A DNA stretch of 64,000 nucleotides from Streptomyces sp. SJL17-4. Its GTDB lineage: Bacteria > Actinomycetota > Actinomycetes > Streptomycetales > Streptomycetaceae. Of this stretch, positions 24,975 to 34,735 are shown piece by piece. The notes below the pieces were generated by a model that saw only the letters and a program-made list of their open reading frames with translations, had not been told where the DNA came from and did not search any database. Where the stretch lies: positions 4,995,501 through 5,059,500 of the forward strand of contig NZ_CP104578.1 of NCBI RefSeq assembly GCF_036826855.1, in the 5' to 3' direction. The position numbers were made by a program, and so were the translations under genes. Position 1 is the first letter of the stretch; every line of letters begins with the position of its first letter.

Positions 24975-25736
24975 ATGTACGCACCGGAGCGTCAGCAACA
25001 GATCCTGCGGCTCGCCCGCGAGAGCGGACGCGTCGACGTCCTCTCCCTCGCCGAGGAGTTCCAGGTCACCGCCGAGACCGTACGGCGCGACCTCAAGGCC
25101 CTCGACCGGGCCGGGCTCGTCCGCCGCGTCCACGGCGGCGCCATCCCCGCCGGGCGGCTCGACTTCGAGCCCGACCTCGCCGAGCGCGAGTCCACCGCCG
25201 CCGACGAGAAGGACCGGATCGGCCGGGCCGCCCTCGCCGAACTGCCCGAGGAGGGCAGCGTCGTCCTCGACGCCGGCTCGACCGTCGCCCGGCTCGCCGC
25301 CGAGGTCCCGCTCGACCGCGCGCTGACCGTCGTCACCCACGCCCTCCCCGCCGCCGCCCGGCTCGCCGACCACCCCGGCATCGACCTGCACCTGGTCGGC
25401 GGACGCGTACGGCACCGCACCCGCGCCGCCGTCGACGCCTGGGCGCTCCGGGCGTACGGGGAGATCCGCGCCGACGTCGCCTTCCTCGGCGCCAACGGCT
25501 TCTCGCCCGAGCACGGACTCACCACCCCCGACCTCGCCGAGGCCGCCGTCAAGCGGGCGGTGATCGCCTCCGCCCGCCGGGTCGTCCTCCTCGCCGACTC
25601 GGCCAAGCACGGCCAGGAGCACTTCGCCCGCTTCGGCGACCTGACCGACGTCGACCTGCTCATCACCGACAGCGGCCTCACCGACGAGGACGCCGCCGCC
25701 ATCGAGGCGGCCGGAACGGAAGTCGTCCGCGCATGA
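24975..25736 (+). CDS. fruR: DeoR-family regulator of the fructose operon
   Basis: 253 residues, ATG 24975. The DeoR HTH lies at residues 5-55 (RQQQILRLARESGRVDVLSLAEEFQVTAETVRRDLKALDRAGLVRRVHGGA). The C-terminal domain is the sugar-isomerase-like effector domain, with VLDAGSTVARLA, VVTHALPAAARLA, LVGGRVRHRTRA, VAFLGANGFSPEHGLTTPD and the ADSAKHGQEHFARFGDL tail motif. The stop overlaps the fruK start (ATGA). It probably represses the operon until fructose-1-phosphate accumulates. Confidence 0.9.
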   Translation: MYAPERQQQILRLARESGRVDVLSLAEEFQVTAETVRRDLKALDRAGLVRRVHGGAIPAGRLDFEPDLAERESTAADEKDRIGRAALAELPEEGSVVLDAGSTVARLAAEVPLDRALTVVTHALPAAARLADHPGIDLHLVGGRVRHRTRAAVDAWALRAYGEIRADVAFLGANGFSPEHGLTTPDLAEAAVKRAVIASARRVVLLADSAKHGQEHFARFGDLTDVDLLITDSGLTDEDAAAIEAAGTEVVRA

Positions 25737-27223
25737 TCCTCACCGTCACCCCCAACCCCTCCCTGGACCGGACGTACGAGGTCCCCGCCCTGGAGCGCGG
25801 CGAGGTGCTGCGCGCCGCCGCCGAACGCGTCGACCCCGGCGGCAAGGGCGTCAACGTCTCCCGGGCCGTCGCCGCCGCCGGACACCGCACGGTCGCCGTG
25901 GTCCCGCTCGGCGGAGCCCCGGGCGCCCTCGTCGCCCAACTCCTCGCGGGCCGGGGCATCGAGGTCGCGCCGGTACCGGTCGCCGGGCACACCCGCTCGA
26001 ACATCGCGCTCGCGGAGCCCGACGGCACGCTGACGAAGATCAACGCGCCGGGCCCGGAGCTGACGGAGGAGGAGTCGGAGACGATCCTGACGACGGTCGG
26101 CGCGTACTCGCCGGCCGCCGACTGGATCGCCTGCTGCGGCAGCCTCCCGCGCGGCCTCGCACCCGAGTGGTACGCCCGGCTGGTCACCCGCGCGCACGGC
26201 GCCGGGGCGCGGATCGCGCTCGACACCTCCGGCCCGTCCCTGCTCGCGGCCCTCGCCGCCCGCCCGGACGTCGTCAAGCCGAACGCCGACGAACTGGCGG
26301 AGGCGGTGGGCCGCCCGCTGGCCACGGTCGGCGACGCGGTGAAGGCGGCGGAGGAACTGCGCGAGCGCGGCGCGGGCGCGGTCCTGGCCAGCCTGGGCGC
26401 CGACGGCCAGCTCCTCGTCACCGGCGAGGGCGTCTGGTACGGCTCCGCGCCCGTGGCCGCCGTCCGCTCCAACGTCGGAGCGGGCGACGCCTCCCTCGCG
26501 GGTTTCCTCGCGGCGGGCGGCGAAGGACCCGAGGCCCTCGCGGCCGCCGTGGCCCACGGGGCGGCCGCGGTCCAGCTGCCCGGCAGCGAGATGCCCACCC
26601 CGGGCGACCTGAACCCGTCGGCGGTCACGGTGACCGCCGACGTACCCCTGGACCTCACCCTCAGCGAGCAAGGGAGCCCGCGCGATGAGCAGGATGATCA
26701 CCGCGGACCTGGTCGACCTCGACCTGTCCGCCGACACGAAGGAAGCGGCGGCCCGTTCGCTCGCGGAGCGCATGGTCGCCCTCGGCCGGGTGACCGACCT
26801 CGACGGCTTCCTCGCGGACGTCGCGGCGCGCGAGGCCCAGATGCCGACGGGCCTGGACGGCGGCATCGGCATCCCGCACTGCCGCAGCGCCCATGTCACC
26901 GAGCCGACGCTCGCGTTCGGCCGCTCGACGGAGGGCGTCGACTTCGGCGCCCCGGACGGCCCGGCGGACCTGATCTTCCTGATCGCGGCCCCGGCGGGCG
27001 CGGACGACGCCCACCTGACGATCCTCTCCTCGCTGGCCCGCCAGTTGATGAACGAGGACTTCACGACGGCACTGCGGTCGGCGACGTCCCCGACGGGAGC
27101 GGCGGCGCTGATCGCGGGCGAGGAGGCCCGGGAGGAGGTTCCGGCGGAGGCGCCGGTGGAGGTTCCGGCGGAGGCCCCGGTGGAGGCCCTGGTGGAGGCC
27201 CCGGTGGAGACTCCCGTACCTGA
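25733..27223 (+). CDS. fruK: 1-phosphofructokinase; reading frame runs past its normal end
   Basis: From ATG 25733 the first 317 residues are a complete PfkB-family 1-phosphofructokinase: MILTVTPNPSLDRTYEV, GGKGVNVSRAVAAAG, VKPNADELAEAVGR and the catalytic SNVGAGDASLAGF. It converts fructose-1-phosphate made by FruA to fructose-1,6-bisphosphate. After LTLSEQGSPR the frame has no stop and continues for 179 Arg/Gly-rich residues as a shadow of fruA, ending at 27223. If CCGCGCGATGAG lost one CG it would read CCG CGA TGA, stopping in the usual ATGA overlap with fruA. The long tail is therefore probably an artefact of a 2-base repeat change. Confidence 0.78.
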   Translation: MILTVTPNPSLDRTYEVPALERGEVLRAAAERVDPGGKGVNVSRAVAAAGHRTVAVVPLGGAPGALVAQLLAGRGIEVAPVPVAGHTRSNIALAEPDGTLTKINAPGPELTEEESETILTTVGAYSPAADWIACCGSLPRGLAPEWYARLVTRAHGAGARIALDTSGPSLLAALAARPDVVKPNADELAEAVGRPLATVGDAVKAAEELRERGAGAVLASLGADGQLLVTGEGVWYGSAPVAAVRSNVGAGDASLAGFLAAGGEGPEALAAAVAHGAAAVQLPGSEMPTPGDLNPSAVTVTADVPLDLTLSEQGSPRDEQDDHRGPGRPRPVRRHEGSGGPFARGAHGRPRPGDRPRRLPRGRRGARGPDADGPGRRHRHPALPQRPCHRADARVRPLDGGRRLRRPGRPGGPDLPDRGPGGRGRRPPDDPLLAGPPVDERGLHDGTAVGDVPDGSGGADRGRGGPGGGSGGGAGGGSGGGPGGGPGGGPGGDSRT

Positions 27224-28709
27224 GGTGCCGTTCCGGATCGTCGCCGTCACCTCCTGCCCCACTGGTATCGCCCACACCTACATGGCCGCCGAGTCCCTGG
27301 AGAAGGCCGGTCGCGCCGCCGGGGTCGAGGTCGTCGTCGAGACGCAGGGCTCCGCCGGGTTCACCCGGCTCGACCCGGCCGTCGTCGCCGCCGCCGACGG
27401 CGTGATCTTCGCGCACGACGTGCCCGTACGGGAGAAGGAACGGTTCGCCGGGAAGGCCACCGTCGACGTCGGCGTCAAGGCCGGCATCAACCGCCCCGCC
27501 GAACTGATCGCCGAGGTCAGGGAGAAGGCCGCACGCGGCGAGGTCTCCGCCCCCGCCACCGCAGCGACACCCGTCGACAAGGCGGGCGAGCCCGGCGAGG
27601 GATACGGCACCAAGCTCCGCAAGTGGCTCATGTCCGGCGTGAGTTACATGGTTCCCTTCGTCGCCGCCGGCGGCCTCCTCATCGCCCTCGGCTTCGCCAT
27701 CGGCGGCTGGGACATCGACAAGGCACCCTCCGTCACCGAGCACTTCGCCTGGGGACAGGCGGACAGCTGGGCAGCCCTGATGTTCCAGATCGGCGGTCTC
27801 GCGTTCAGCTTCCTCGTACCGGTCCTCGCCGGTTACATCTCGTACGGGATGGCCGACCGCCCCGGTCTCGTCCCCGGCTTCGTCGGCGGCGCCATCGCGC
27901 TCACCGTCAACGCCGGCTTCCTCGGCGGCCTCGTCGCCGGTCTGCTCGCCGGCGGCACCGTGCTCGCCATCCAGCGGGTGAGGATCCCCGCCGTCCTCAG
28001 GGGCATCATGCCGGTGGTCGTGATCCCCCTGCTGTCCTCGATCGTCGTCGGCTTCCTGATGTTCCTGGTCGTCGGCAAGCCCATCGCCTCGCTCCAGAAG
28101 GCGCTCACCGACTGGCTGTCCGGCCTCTCCGGCGCCAACGCCGTCATCCTCGGCGTCATCCTCGGCCTGATGATGTGCTTCGACCTCGGCGGCCCGGTCA
28201 ACAAGGTCGCGTACGCCTTCGCCGTCGGCGGCCTCGCCAACCCCAACGAGGGTTCCCTCAAGGTCATGGCCGCCGTGATGGCGGCGGGCATGGTGCCGCC
28301 GCTCGCGATGGCCCTCGCCACGGCCGTACGGGGCCGGCTCTTCACCCGTACCGAACGCGAGAACGGCAAGGCGGCCTGGGTCCTCGGGGCCTCGTTCATC
28401 TCCGAGGGCGCGATTCCGTTCGCCGCCGCGGACCCGCTCCGGGTCATCCCGGCGGCGATGGCGGGCGGCGCGGTCACCGGCGCCCTGTCGATGGCCTTCG
28501 AATGCACCCTGCGGGCCCCGCACGGCGGACTGTTCGTGATCCCGCTGATCGGCAACCCGTTCCTCTACCTGCTCGCGATCATGGCGGGCACGGTGGTCAG
28601 CGCGGGTCTCGTCATCCTCCTCAAGGGCCTGCGGAAGCCGGCTCCGGAGACGGCGGCGCCGGACGGCGAACAGGCCCCGTCCGGGACCGGGGTGGCCGTG
28701 GCGGCCTGA
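26685..28709 (+). CDS. fruA: PTS fructose transporter, fused IIA-IIB-IIC
   Basis: 674 residues from ATG 26685, with AAGGGAG upstream. IIA domain: about 1-145, with the phospho-His in GIGIPHCRS (His 65). An Ala/Pro/Glu/Val linker (148-180) consists of EVPAEAPVE repeats. IIB domain: 181-285, with the phospho-Cys in VTSCPTGIAHT (Cys 191). IIC: from about 325, membrane segments starting WLMSGVSYMVPFVAAGGLLIALGF and including the GGPVNKVAYAF substrate region. It imports fructose as fructose-1-phosphate using phosphate from HPr. Last gene of fruR-fruK-fruA; a hairpin follows. Confidence 0.95.
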   Translation: MSRMITADLVDLDLSADTKEAAARSLAERMVALGRVTDLDGFLADVAAREAQMPTGLDGGIGIPHCRSAHVTEPTLAFGRSTEGVDFGAPDGPADLIFLIAAPAGADDAHLTILSSLARQLMNEDFTTALRSATSPTGAAALIAGEEAREEVPAEAPVEVPAEAPVEALVEAPVETPVPEVPFRIVAVTSCPTGIAHTYMAAESLEKAGRAAGVEVVVETQGSAGFTRLDPAVVAAADGVIFAHDVPVREKERFAGKATVDVGVKAGINRPAELIAEVREKAARGEVSAPATAATPVDKAGEPGEGYGTKLRKWLMSGVSYMVPFVAAGGLLIALGFAIGGWDIDKAPSVTEHFAWGQADSWAALMFQIGGLAFSFLVPVLAGYISYGMADRPGLVPGFVGGAIALTVNAGFLGGLVAGLLAGGTVLAIQRVRIPAVLRGIMPVVVIPLLSSIVVGFLMFLVVGKPIASLQKALTDWLSGLSGANAVILGVILGLMMCFDLGGPVNKVAYAFAVGGLANPNEGSLKVMAAVMAAGMVPPLAMALATAVRGRLFTRTERENGKAAWVLGASFISEGAIPFAAADPLRVIPAAMAGGAVTGALSMAFECTLRAPHGGLFVIPLIGNPFLYLLAIMAGTVVSAGLVILLKGLRKPAPETAAPDGEQAPSGTGVAVAA

Positions 28710-28745
28710 CCGGTCCCGGACGGGGCCGGTCACGAGGGTGGTCAC

Positions 28746-28782
28746 GAGGGGCGGTGCGGTATCGGCGAGCGCACCGCCCCTC
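28746..28782. terminator. Bidirectional hairpin between fruA and the collagen-like gene
   Basis: GAGGGGCGGTGCG (28746-28758) pairs perfectly with CGCACCGCCCCTC (28770-28782) across an 11-base loop, in the 85-base gap between two convergent genes. Confidence 0.75.
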
Positions 28783-28794
28783 GGCCTCATGGCG

Positions 28795-29843
28795 TCATTC
28801 GCGGTTGACGGCACCCCCGTACTTCAGGTCGCCCTTGAACGGAACGGACCGCATCACCACCGGGGTCGGCGTGGCCTGCTGCACCCATGCCTCGTCCCAG
28901 ACGAAGGTGTTGCCCATGATGTCTCCGTGCGTCTGCCACACGGTCCCGGCCGTCGTGATCACCTTCACGTAGGCGTCGTTGCCCTGGGCCTCGATGGCGA
29001 TGCCGCACGCGTTGGTGGGGTAGTTGGGGTTCCCGGGATCCGTGCCGACGGCCATCGGGTTGGTGAGGTCCTGCCAGACGATCGCCCCGCCCGGGGTGGC
29101 CGCCTTACCGACGAACGCCTTGCCGTTGTAGAGCGCGGCCTGGAAGTCCTCGGTGTTGGACGGGCTGTACGTGTCGATGTCGATGCAGGGCCCGGTGGGT
29201 CCGGTGGCACCGGTGGCACCCGTCGCGCCGGTCGCACCCGTGGCACCCGTGGCGCCCGTGGCGCCGGTCGCACCCGTCGCACCCGTGCCCGGAGCGCCGG
29301 TCGCGCCCGTAGCGCCGGTCGCTCCCGTCGCACCCGTGGCTCCGGTGGCGCCCGTTGCTCCCGTCGCACCCGTCGGGCCCGTGTTGCCCTTCGGGCCCTG
29401 GGGGCCGGTCGGGCCCGTGTTGCCCTTCGGGCCCTGGGGGCCGGTCGGGCCCTTCGGACCGGTGGGACCCGTCGGGCCCTTCTTGCAGTCACCGTTCGGC
29501 GAGTCCGGGCCGCCGACCACCGTGCGGGCCTGGGGGCCCTCGACCAGGCGTCCGACCTCCTCGTCCAGGAACTCCTGGAGTCCGGCGGTCATCGGCCGGC
29601 CCTGCTCGTCGTGCTGGTGCGGAGGGGCCTCCTGCGTCGCCCTGGGCTTGCAGCCGGTGGCCGGATCGGCGGCCGTCGTCCCGCCGGTGCACCCGCCGTG
29701 GGGCCGGCCCACGCCGACGCCATGGGTGCGAGGCCCGTGAGGACGAGTGCGACCGAGGCCAGCGCACCGCCGCCCACCCAGACGCGCCGCCGGGGCAGCG
29801 GACCGAGCTTGGACCTGGACAGAGTCCTGGGATCAGGACGCAT
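28795..29843 (-). pseudogene. Secreted collagen-like protein, one-base frameshift after the signal peptide
   Basis: ATG 29843, with AGGAG upstream, begins [12 protein letters not shown] and a clear signal peptide ([28 protein letters not shown]). The matching mature protein ([39 protein letters not shown], then Gly-X-Y repeats) is in the next frame to the stop at 28795; one added base in the GGGG run at 29700-29703 joins them. The collagen-like tract covers about 38 triplets, mostly GAT or [10 protein letters not shown], followed by a 120-residue globular domain ([28 protein letters not shown]). Bacterial collagen-like proteins are typically surface or extracellular. Unrepaired, only an unsecreted 305-residue form could be made. 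Confidence 0.75.
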
Positions 29844-30122
29844 GCATGCTCCTTTCCTCCGCCGGCTTCGGTCGCCGGCGCCACGATGTGGGGGTGGGAC
29901 GAAGAGGGAAGCGGTGATGAGCTTCCCATCGGAACATCGGACCGCTGCGGCGGGGACTTGACGGTTTCGGACGGGTTGAGCCGCCATGGCGTAGTCCCGC
30001 CAGCCGAATGGGTGCGTACGGGACGGCGAACCTGCGGCCACCCCTCGGCGTGCCGCCGCCGCCTCCGCAGCGGGCCCTGCGTACCGTCGCCCCCCGACCG
30101 AACCGCCGGAGGTGGTGTTGCC
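29844..30122. other. Divergent promoter region
   Basis: About 280 bases between the collagen-like gene and the glycosyltransferase gene. It holds the start signals of both, but I see no convincing -35/-10 pair, dyad or RNA gene. Confidence 0.35.
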
Positions 30123-31213
30123 GTGAAGCCGTCCATCTGCCTGTGCATGATCGTCAAGAACGAGGCCGCGGTCATCGAGCGCTGCCTCGCCTCCGTCCGC
30201 GGTCTCGTGGACACCTGGGTCATCTCGGACACGGGCTCCACCGACGGCACCCAGGAGCTGATCCGGACCGCCCTCGCCGGCATCCCCGGCGAGCTGCGCG
30301 AGGAACCGTGGGTGAACTTCGGCCACAACCGCAGCCTGAACATCGCGCACGCCCGCGGTCGTGCCGACTACCTCCTGCTCCTCGACGCCGACCACGTCCT
30401 CCGCCAGGAGGGCCCGCTGCCCGAGCTCACCGCCGACGGGTACATGCTCCGGCACGAGGGAGCCCTGGAGTACCGCATCAAACGCCTGGTCAGGGCTGGT
30501 CTGCCGTGGCGGTACGAGGGTGTCACCCACGAGTACCTGACGGCCGAGGGAGACCGCGTCCAGGCGAACCTCGACGCCCTCGTCATCGAGGACTACGCCG
30601 ACGGCGGCTCACGCCACGACAAGTTCGAGCGCGACGCCCGCCTCCTGAGCGCCGAGCTGGAACGCGACCCGGCGAATCCGCGCACCGTCTTCTATCTCGC
30701 GCAGACCTTCCGTGACCTCGGCCGCGCCGAGGAGGCCGCCGACCTCTACGAGCGGCGCGCGGCCATGGGCGGCTGGGGGAGGAGGTCTACTACTCCCTGC
30801 TCCAGTCCGGCGTCCTCCGCGCCGAGTCGGGCGACTGGCCGACCGCGATGGACGCGCTCTCCCGCGCCTGGGAGTCCCGGCCGGACCGCCTCGAAGCCTG
30901 TTACGAGCTGGCGGCGCGGCTGCGGAAGATGCACCGCTACCGGGCGGCCCACGCCGTGGTCTCCGCCGTCCTGGACCGGGAGCAGCCCGACGACCTGCTG
31001 TTCATGCAGCCCTGGGTGTACCGGTGGGGGCTGCTCTTCGAGTACTCGATCACCGCGTACTGGGTCGGCGACCACGCCGCCTCCCTCGCGGCCTGCGACC
31101 GGCTGCTCGGTCTGCCGGACCTGCCGGAGACGTACCGCGAGCAGACCCGCGCCAACCGGGCGTTCGCCGTCCAGCGCCTGACGGAGGCGGCGGACGCCCC
31201 CGCGCTGGTCTGA
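30123..31213 (+). pseudogene. Family 2 glycosyltransferase with TPR-like C-terminus, one-base frameshift
   Basis: GTG 30123 with GGAGGTGG upstream. The N-terminal GT2 domain shows SICLCMIVKNEAAVIERCL, DTGSTDGTQE and the metal-binding LLLLDADHV, then the WRYEGVTHEYL region. Helical TPR-like repeats follow (FYLAQTFRDLGRAEEAADLYERR). At the run GGGGG near 30775-30779 the frame breaks; one added base yields WGEEVYYSLLQSGVLRAESGDWP and continues to the stop at 31213, 363 residues in all. The acceptor is unknown; such proteins transfer sugars to surface or secreted molecules, which could include the neighbouring collagen-like protein. Confidence 0.75.
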
Positions 31214-31268
31214 GCGCGGGGGACCGGGGCCGTACGCCGCCTCCGTCCGGGGCCGTACGGGAGCGGTG

Positions 31269-32116
31269 TCAGCGGACCCGGGAGCGGGACTCCATCGCGT
31301 CGCGGGCCGTGCGCTCGTCCTCGTACACCTCGCACATGTGGCGGCCGTCAGGTGTCGCCGTGTGCTCGACCTCCCAGAGGCTGGCCTCGCTGCCGTCGAG
31401 CAGCAGGAACTGGTGCTCGTAGAGGGTGAAGCCGGCGTCCCGGCCCCCTCCACCGGGCAGTGGCGGCCGAAGGCCTGGGTGATGTGGTGGGCGAAGGCCA
31501 GCCGGAGCCGGCGGGCCGTCGCCTCGCCGGGCCGGTCCGCGTTCTCCGCGCGCCGCAGGACGCGGCGGGCGTGGTCGGCGGAGTTGTCCGGCACGTACAT
31601 CCGGGGCTGGACGGGTATCGGGCGGGCGAGCAGCGCGCTCAGCAGCTCCAGGTCGTCGTCATCGCCCTCGTCGAGGGCGCGGCCGTCGGAGCGCTCGGCG
31701 CTCCAGCCCGGCAGGGGGCCGGTGGGGAGGCGGGAGGCGGCGAGCCGGGCCTCCGACTCCTCGGCGTACACCTCGTGCTGGTCGGTGCCGTCCCGGCCGG
31801 CGTTGTGCGTGAGCTCCCAGAGGCTGAGCGCGGAGCCGTCGCTCAGCAGATACGTGTGGCGGTAGGTGGCGCGGCGCAGCGACGCGCTGTGGTGCGAGGA
31901 GTGGAGCGCGCTGGAGTGGGCGAGCGCCGTGCCGAGGCGCTCGACGGTCGAGTCGGGCAGGTCGAAGGAGTTGAGCGCCCGGCCGAGGAGGCGCTCAAGG
32001 TGCGTCTCGGTCGTCTCGTACGGATCGTGAGGATCCTGCGGATCGTTCAAGAGGGTCTCCAGGCCGTCGCCGCATGTCACTTGGTGCTTGCTTAACGTAG
32101 TCCCTGGGTCCGACAT
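31269..32116 (-). pseudogene. DUF6227-like protein, one-base frameshift
   Basis: ATG 32116. The frame codes YETTETHLERLLGRALNSFDLP, TALAHSSALHSSHHSASLRRATYRHTYLLSDGSALSLWEL and a second similar module. It breaks at the run CCCCC (31444-31448, seen as GGGGG on the coding strand). One added base gives GRDAGFTLYEHQFLLLDGSEASLWEV and the stop at 31269, for 282 residues. The two '(Y/H)xLLxDGSxxSLWE' modules show internal duplication. I associate this with a Streptomyces-specific family of unknown function, from memory only. Confidence 0.65.
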
Positions 32117-32199
32117 CGCGTCCGGGGTTCCGGAAAACGAAGGGCGTCGGGAGGAAGTTCCCGGCCCCGTCGGGCCGCTCCCGCCCAACTCCCTTGCGA

Positions 32200-33342
32200 T
32201 TACCGGGAGTACGGCTCCGATCGCGGTCCGTTCTCCCCGTGCTCGCCGCCGTAGAGCTCACGGTACGAGGGGAAGTCCCCGCCCGGCCCGCGCAGGCCGC
32301 CGGGGGCCGCGAGCACGGCCTGGACGATCGCCCGGGTCACCAGGTCCGCACCGGCCGTCAGGATCTCGTTCAGGGCCAGCGGACCGGGGCCTTCCGGTAG
32401 TTCGCGCACCCCGGTGGCGAGGGTGAAGACGGTGTCGCCGTCGTTCATCAGGTGCACCGGGCGCAGGGCGCGCGCGATGCCGTCGTGGGCCGTGCCCGCG
32501 ACCTTCTGCGCCTGCGCGCGGGTCAGGACGGCGTCGGTCGCGACGACGGCGAGCGTGGTGTTCAGCGGGGGCGGGGCAGCCGCCTCCCGCGCCTCGGCGA
32601 GGCGCCGCGTCGCGGCCTCGTGCACCGCCGGGTCGGGGAAGACGGGCAGGCCGCCGTCGAGATGACTCCCGTAACTCCCAGCGCTCCCGTAACCCCCGGC
32701 ACTCCCGTAACTCCCGTACAGGGCACCCGTGGCCGGGTCGACGGCCGAGCCCACCGCGTTCACCACCACGAGCGCGCCGACCGTGATCCCGGACTCCAGG
32801 ACGGTGCTCGCCGTGCCCACCCCGCCCCGGAGGCCGCCGACCACGGCACCCGTGCCCGCGCCGACCGCGCCCGTCTCCACGCGCGCGTGGTCCCCGCTCG
32901 CGTCGGCCGCCTCCGCCGCCGCCCGCCCTGTCGCCGGGCCGGGCCTGGCCGCGAAGTCACCGCCCCTGCCCAGGTCGAAGACGCACGCGGCGGGCACGAC
33001 CGGCACCACGTGGGAGGGATCGGGGCCCACCCGCACGCCCCGGTGCCGCTCCTCCAGCCAGGCCATCACCCCGGCGGCGGACTCCAGGCCGTACGCGCTG
33101 CCGCCGGTCAGGACGACGGCGTCGATCCGCTGGACGACGTTGCGCGGGTCGAGCGCGTCCGTCTCCCGCGTACCCGGCCCGCCGCCCCGCACGTCCACGG
33201 CGGCGACGGCTCCGCCGACCGGGGCGAGCACCACGGTCGTACCGGTCAGCGCCCCGTCGCCCTCCACGCGCGCGTGCCCCACGCGTAGACCGCGCACATC
33301 GGTGATCGAGTCCGTCGTCCGGTGCTGTTCGGGCTGTGTCAT
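32200..33342 (-). CDS. P1-family peptidase (DmpA/NylC-like)
   Basis: 380 residues from ATG 33342, with AGGGGA upstream; the stop is TAA, unusual here. The family features are visible: ITDVRGLRVGHA at the start, VVLTGGSAYGLESAAGVMAWLEE, PVVPAACVFDLG and, near residue 250-265, PPPLNTTLAVVATDA, where autocleavage exposes the N-terminal nucleophile Thr. HLMNDGDTVFTLATG follows. These Ntn-type hydrolases act as aminopeptidases, amidases or oligomer hydrolases. Residues 205-220 are a GSYGSAGGYGS repeat just before the cleavage region. Confidence 0.87.
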   Translation of the reverse strand: MTQPEQHRTTDSITDVRGLRVGHARVEGDGALTGTTVVLAPVGGAVAAVDVRGGGPGTRETDALDPRNVVQRIDAVVLTGGSAYGLESAAGVMAWLEERHRGVRVGPDPSHVVPVVPAACVFDLGRGGDFAARPGPATGRAAAEAADASGDHARVETGAVGAGTGAVVGGLRGGVGTASTVLESGITVGALVVVNAVGSAVDPATGALYGSYGSAGGYGSAGSYGSHLDGGLPVFPDPAVHEAATRRLAEAREAAAPPPLNTTLAVVATDAVLTRAQAQKVAGTAHDGIARALRPVHLMNDGDTVFTLATGVRELPEGPGPLALNEILTAGADLVTRAIVQAVLAAPGGLRGPGGDFPSYRELYGGEHGENGPRSEPYSR

Positions 33343-33368
33343 GTCCCCTGCCTACCACGTGGGCCGGT

Positions 33369-34598
33369 TCAGCCGGCCGCCGTGCCCGTGCCCGTACCTG
33401 CGCCGGTCCCCGTACCCGTGCCCGCGCCGGTGCCCGGCCGCGTCGCCGGGTTCCGCGCCGTCAGGGTCACGCCGACCGCGACCGTCACCGCCGCGACGAC
33501 GCCCGCGGCCAGGATTGCCCAGTGGCCCGCGAACGAGCACATCAGGATCGCGAGCGCCGAGACCGGCAGGACGAGTTGCTGGGCGATGCCGACCTTGAAG
33601 TAGCGGGCGTGGAGGAACCACACGGACAGCAGGAACACGGCCGACGGGATCGTCACCGCGGACGAGGCGGCGAGCGTGGAGATGTGGGCCTTGCCCACGG
33701 CCTGTTCCACGGCGATCTCCAGGCCCGCGCCGACGGCCGCCGCCGCCGCGAAGATCACGTAGTGGCCGTACCCCCACCGGAAGGCCTCGCGGCTGGAGGT
33801 CAGCCGGTCGTGCGCGGGGACGACGAAGTAGATCCACCAGGCGGCGAAGACGAGCAGCAGCCCGCCCGCGGCGATCGGCAGCACCTCGCCGAGGGCGTCG
33901 TTCTCGGCGATGCCGGTCTTCACGGCCACGGTCGCCGCGGCGACGGTCTCACCGAGCACGATGATGGTGAACAGGCCGTACCGCTCGGCGATGTGGTGCG
34001 GGTGCCACGTGCTGGGCGCGTCCCTCTCCGCGACCAGCGGCACGGCCATCTCGGCGAGCGCCATGACGAGGAAGACCCACGGCCGGGCCGACTCCGGCAC
34101 GAGGAGCAGTGCGATCCAGCCGATCTGCACGGCGACGACCCCGCCCGCGTACCGCCGGCACATCGTCCGCTCGGCGGGATCGGTGGCGTGGTGAGCGGCC
34201 CGCAGCCACTGTGAGGCGAGCGCGAGCCGCATGACGGCGTAGCCGATGTAGACCACGAGGAAGTCGTGGTCCTCGAAGGCCCGCGAGACCCCGGCGGCGA
34301 GGATGAGCACGCCCGCGATCTGGACGAGGGTGACGACGCGGTACGGCACGTCGTCGTTGTCGTAGGCCGAGGCGAACCACGTGAAGTTCATCCACGCCCA
34401 CCAGATCGCGAAGAAGATCATCGCGTAGTTGATGACCCCTTCGCCCGCGTGGCCTTCGGCGACCGCGTGCACGAGCTCCGCGCCCGCCTGTGCGACGGCG
34501 ACGACGAAACACAGGTCGAAGAACAGCTCCAGGGGCGTGGCCGCCCGGTGTGACTCCTCGCGGGAGCGCGCGGTGAGGGGGAGGAACGGTTGTGTCAT
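33369..34598 (-). CDS. LtrA-family membrane protein
   Basis: 409 residues from ATG 34598. It has twelve or so hydrophobic segments and the diagnostic N-terminal ATPLELFFDLCFVVAVAQ plus HIAERYGLFTIIVLGETV of the 'low temperature requirement A' family. The C-terminus is a GTGAGTGTGTG tail encoded by six-base repeats. The family is named after a Listeria gene needed for growth in the cold; its biochemical role is unknown. The gene lies 26 bases from the P1 peptidase gene, on the same strand and probably in the same transcript. Confidence 0.88.
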   Translation of the reverse strand: MTQPFLPLTARSREESHRAATPLELFFDLCFVVAVAQAGAELVHAVAEGHAGEGVINYAMIFFAIWWAWMNFTWFASAYDNDDVPYRVVTLVQIAGVLILAAGVSRAFEDHDFLVVYIGYAVMRLALASQWLRAAHHATDPAERTMCRRYAGGVVAVQIGWIALLLVPESARPWVFLVMALAEMAVPLVAERDAPSTWHPHHIAERYGLFTIIVLGETVAAATVAVKTGIAENDALGEVLPIAAGGLLLVFAAWWIYFVVPAHDRLTSSREAFRWGYGHYVIFAAAAAVGAGLEIAVEQAVGKAHISTLAASSAVTIPSAVFLLSVWFLHARYFKVGIAQQLVLPVSALAILMCSFAGHWAILAAGVVAAVTVAVGVTLTARNPATRPGTGAGTGTGTGAGTGTGTAAG

Positions 34599-34664
34599 GA
34601 CCCCAGCACACCAGAGGGGAGGCCTCTCGTGTCGGCTTGCCACGCGCATCGGGGCGGGGCCGGG

Positions 34665-34695
<31 letters not shown>

Positions 34696-34735
34696 TCGGA
34701 GCCGGAGCCGGGGAGGGCCCCGGCCCGGTGGGACC

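Noticed and set aside
28795..29712. The collagen-like gene starting at an internal start as an intact unsecreted protein
   Set aside because: A complete signal peptide with its own ribosome site sits just upstream in the neighbouring frame, so a one-base lesion is the better explanation.
29153..29740. A plus-strand frame with long Val-Ala-Pro repeats
   Set aside because: It is the exact antisense of the collagen Gly-X-Y tract, and repeats of three-base multiples read open in several frames.
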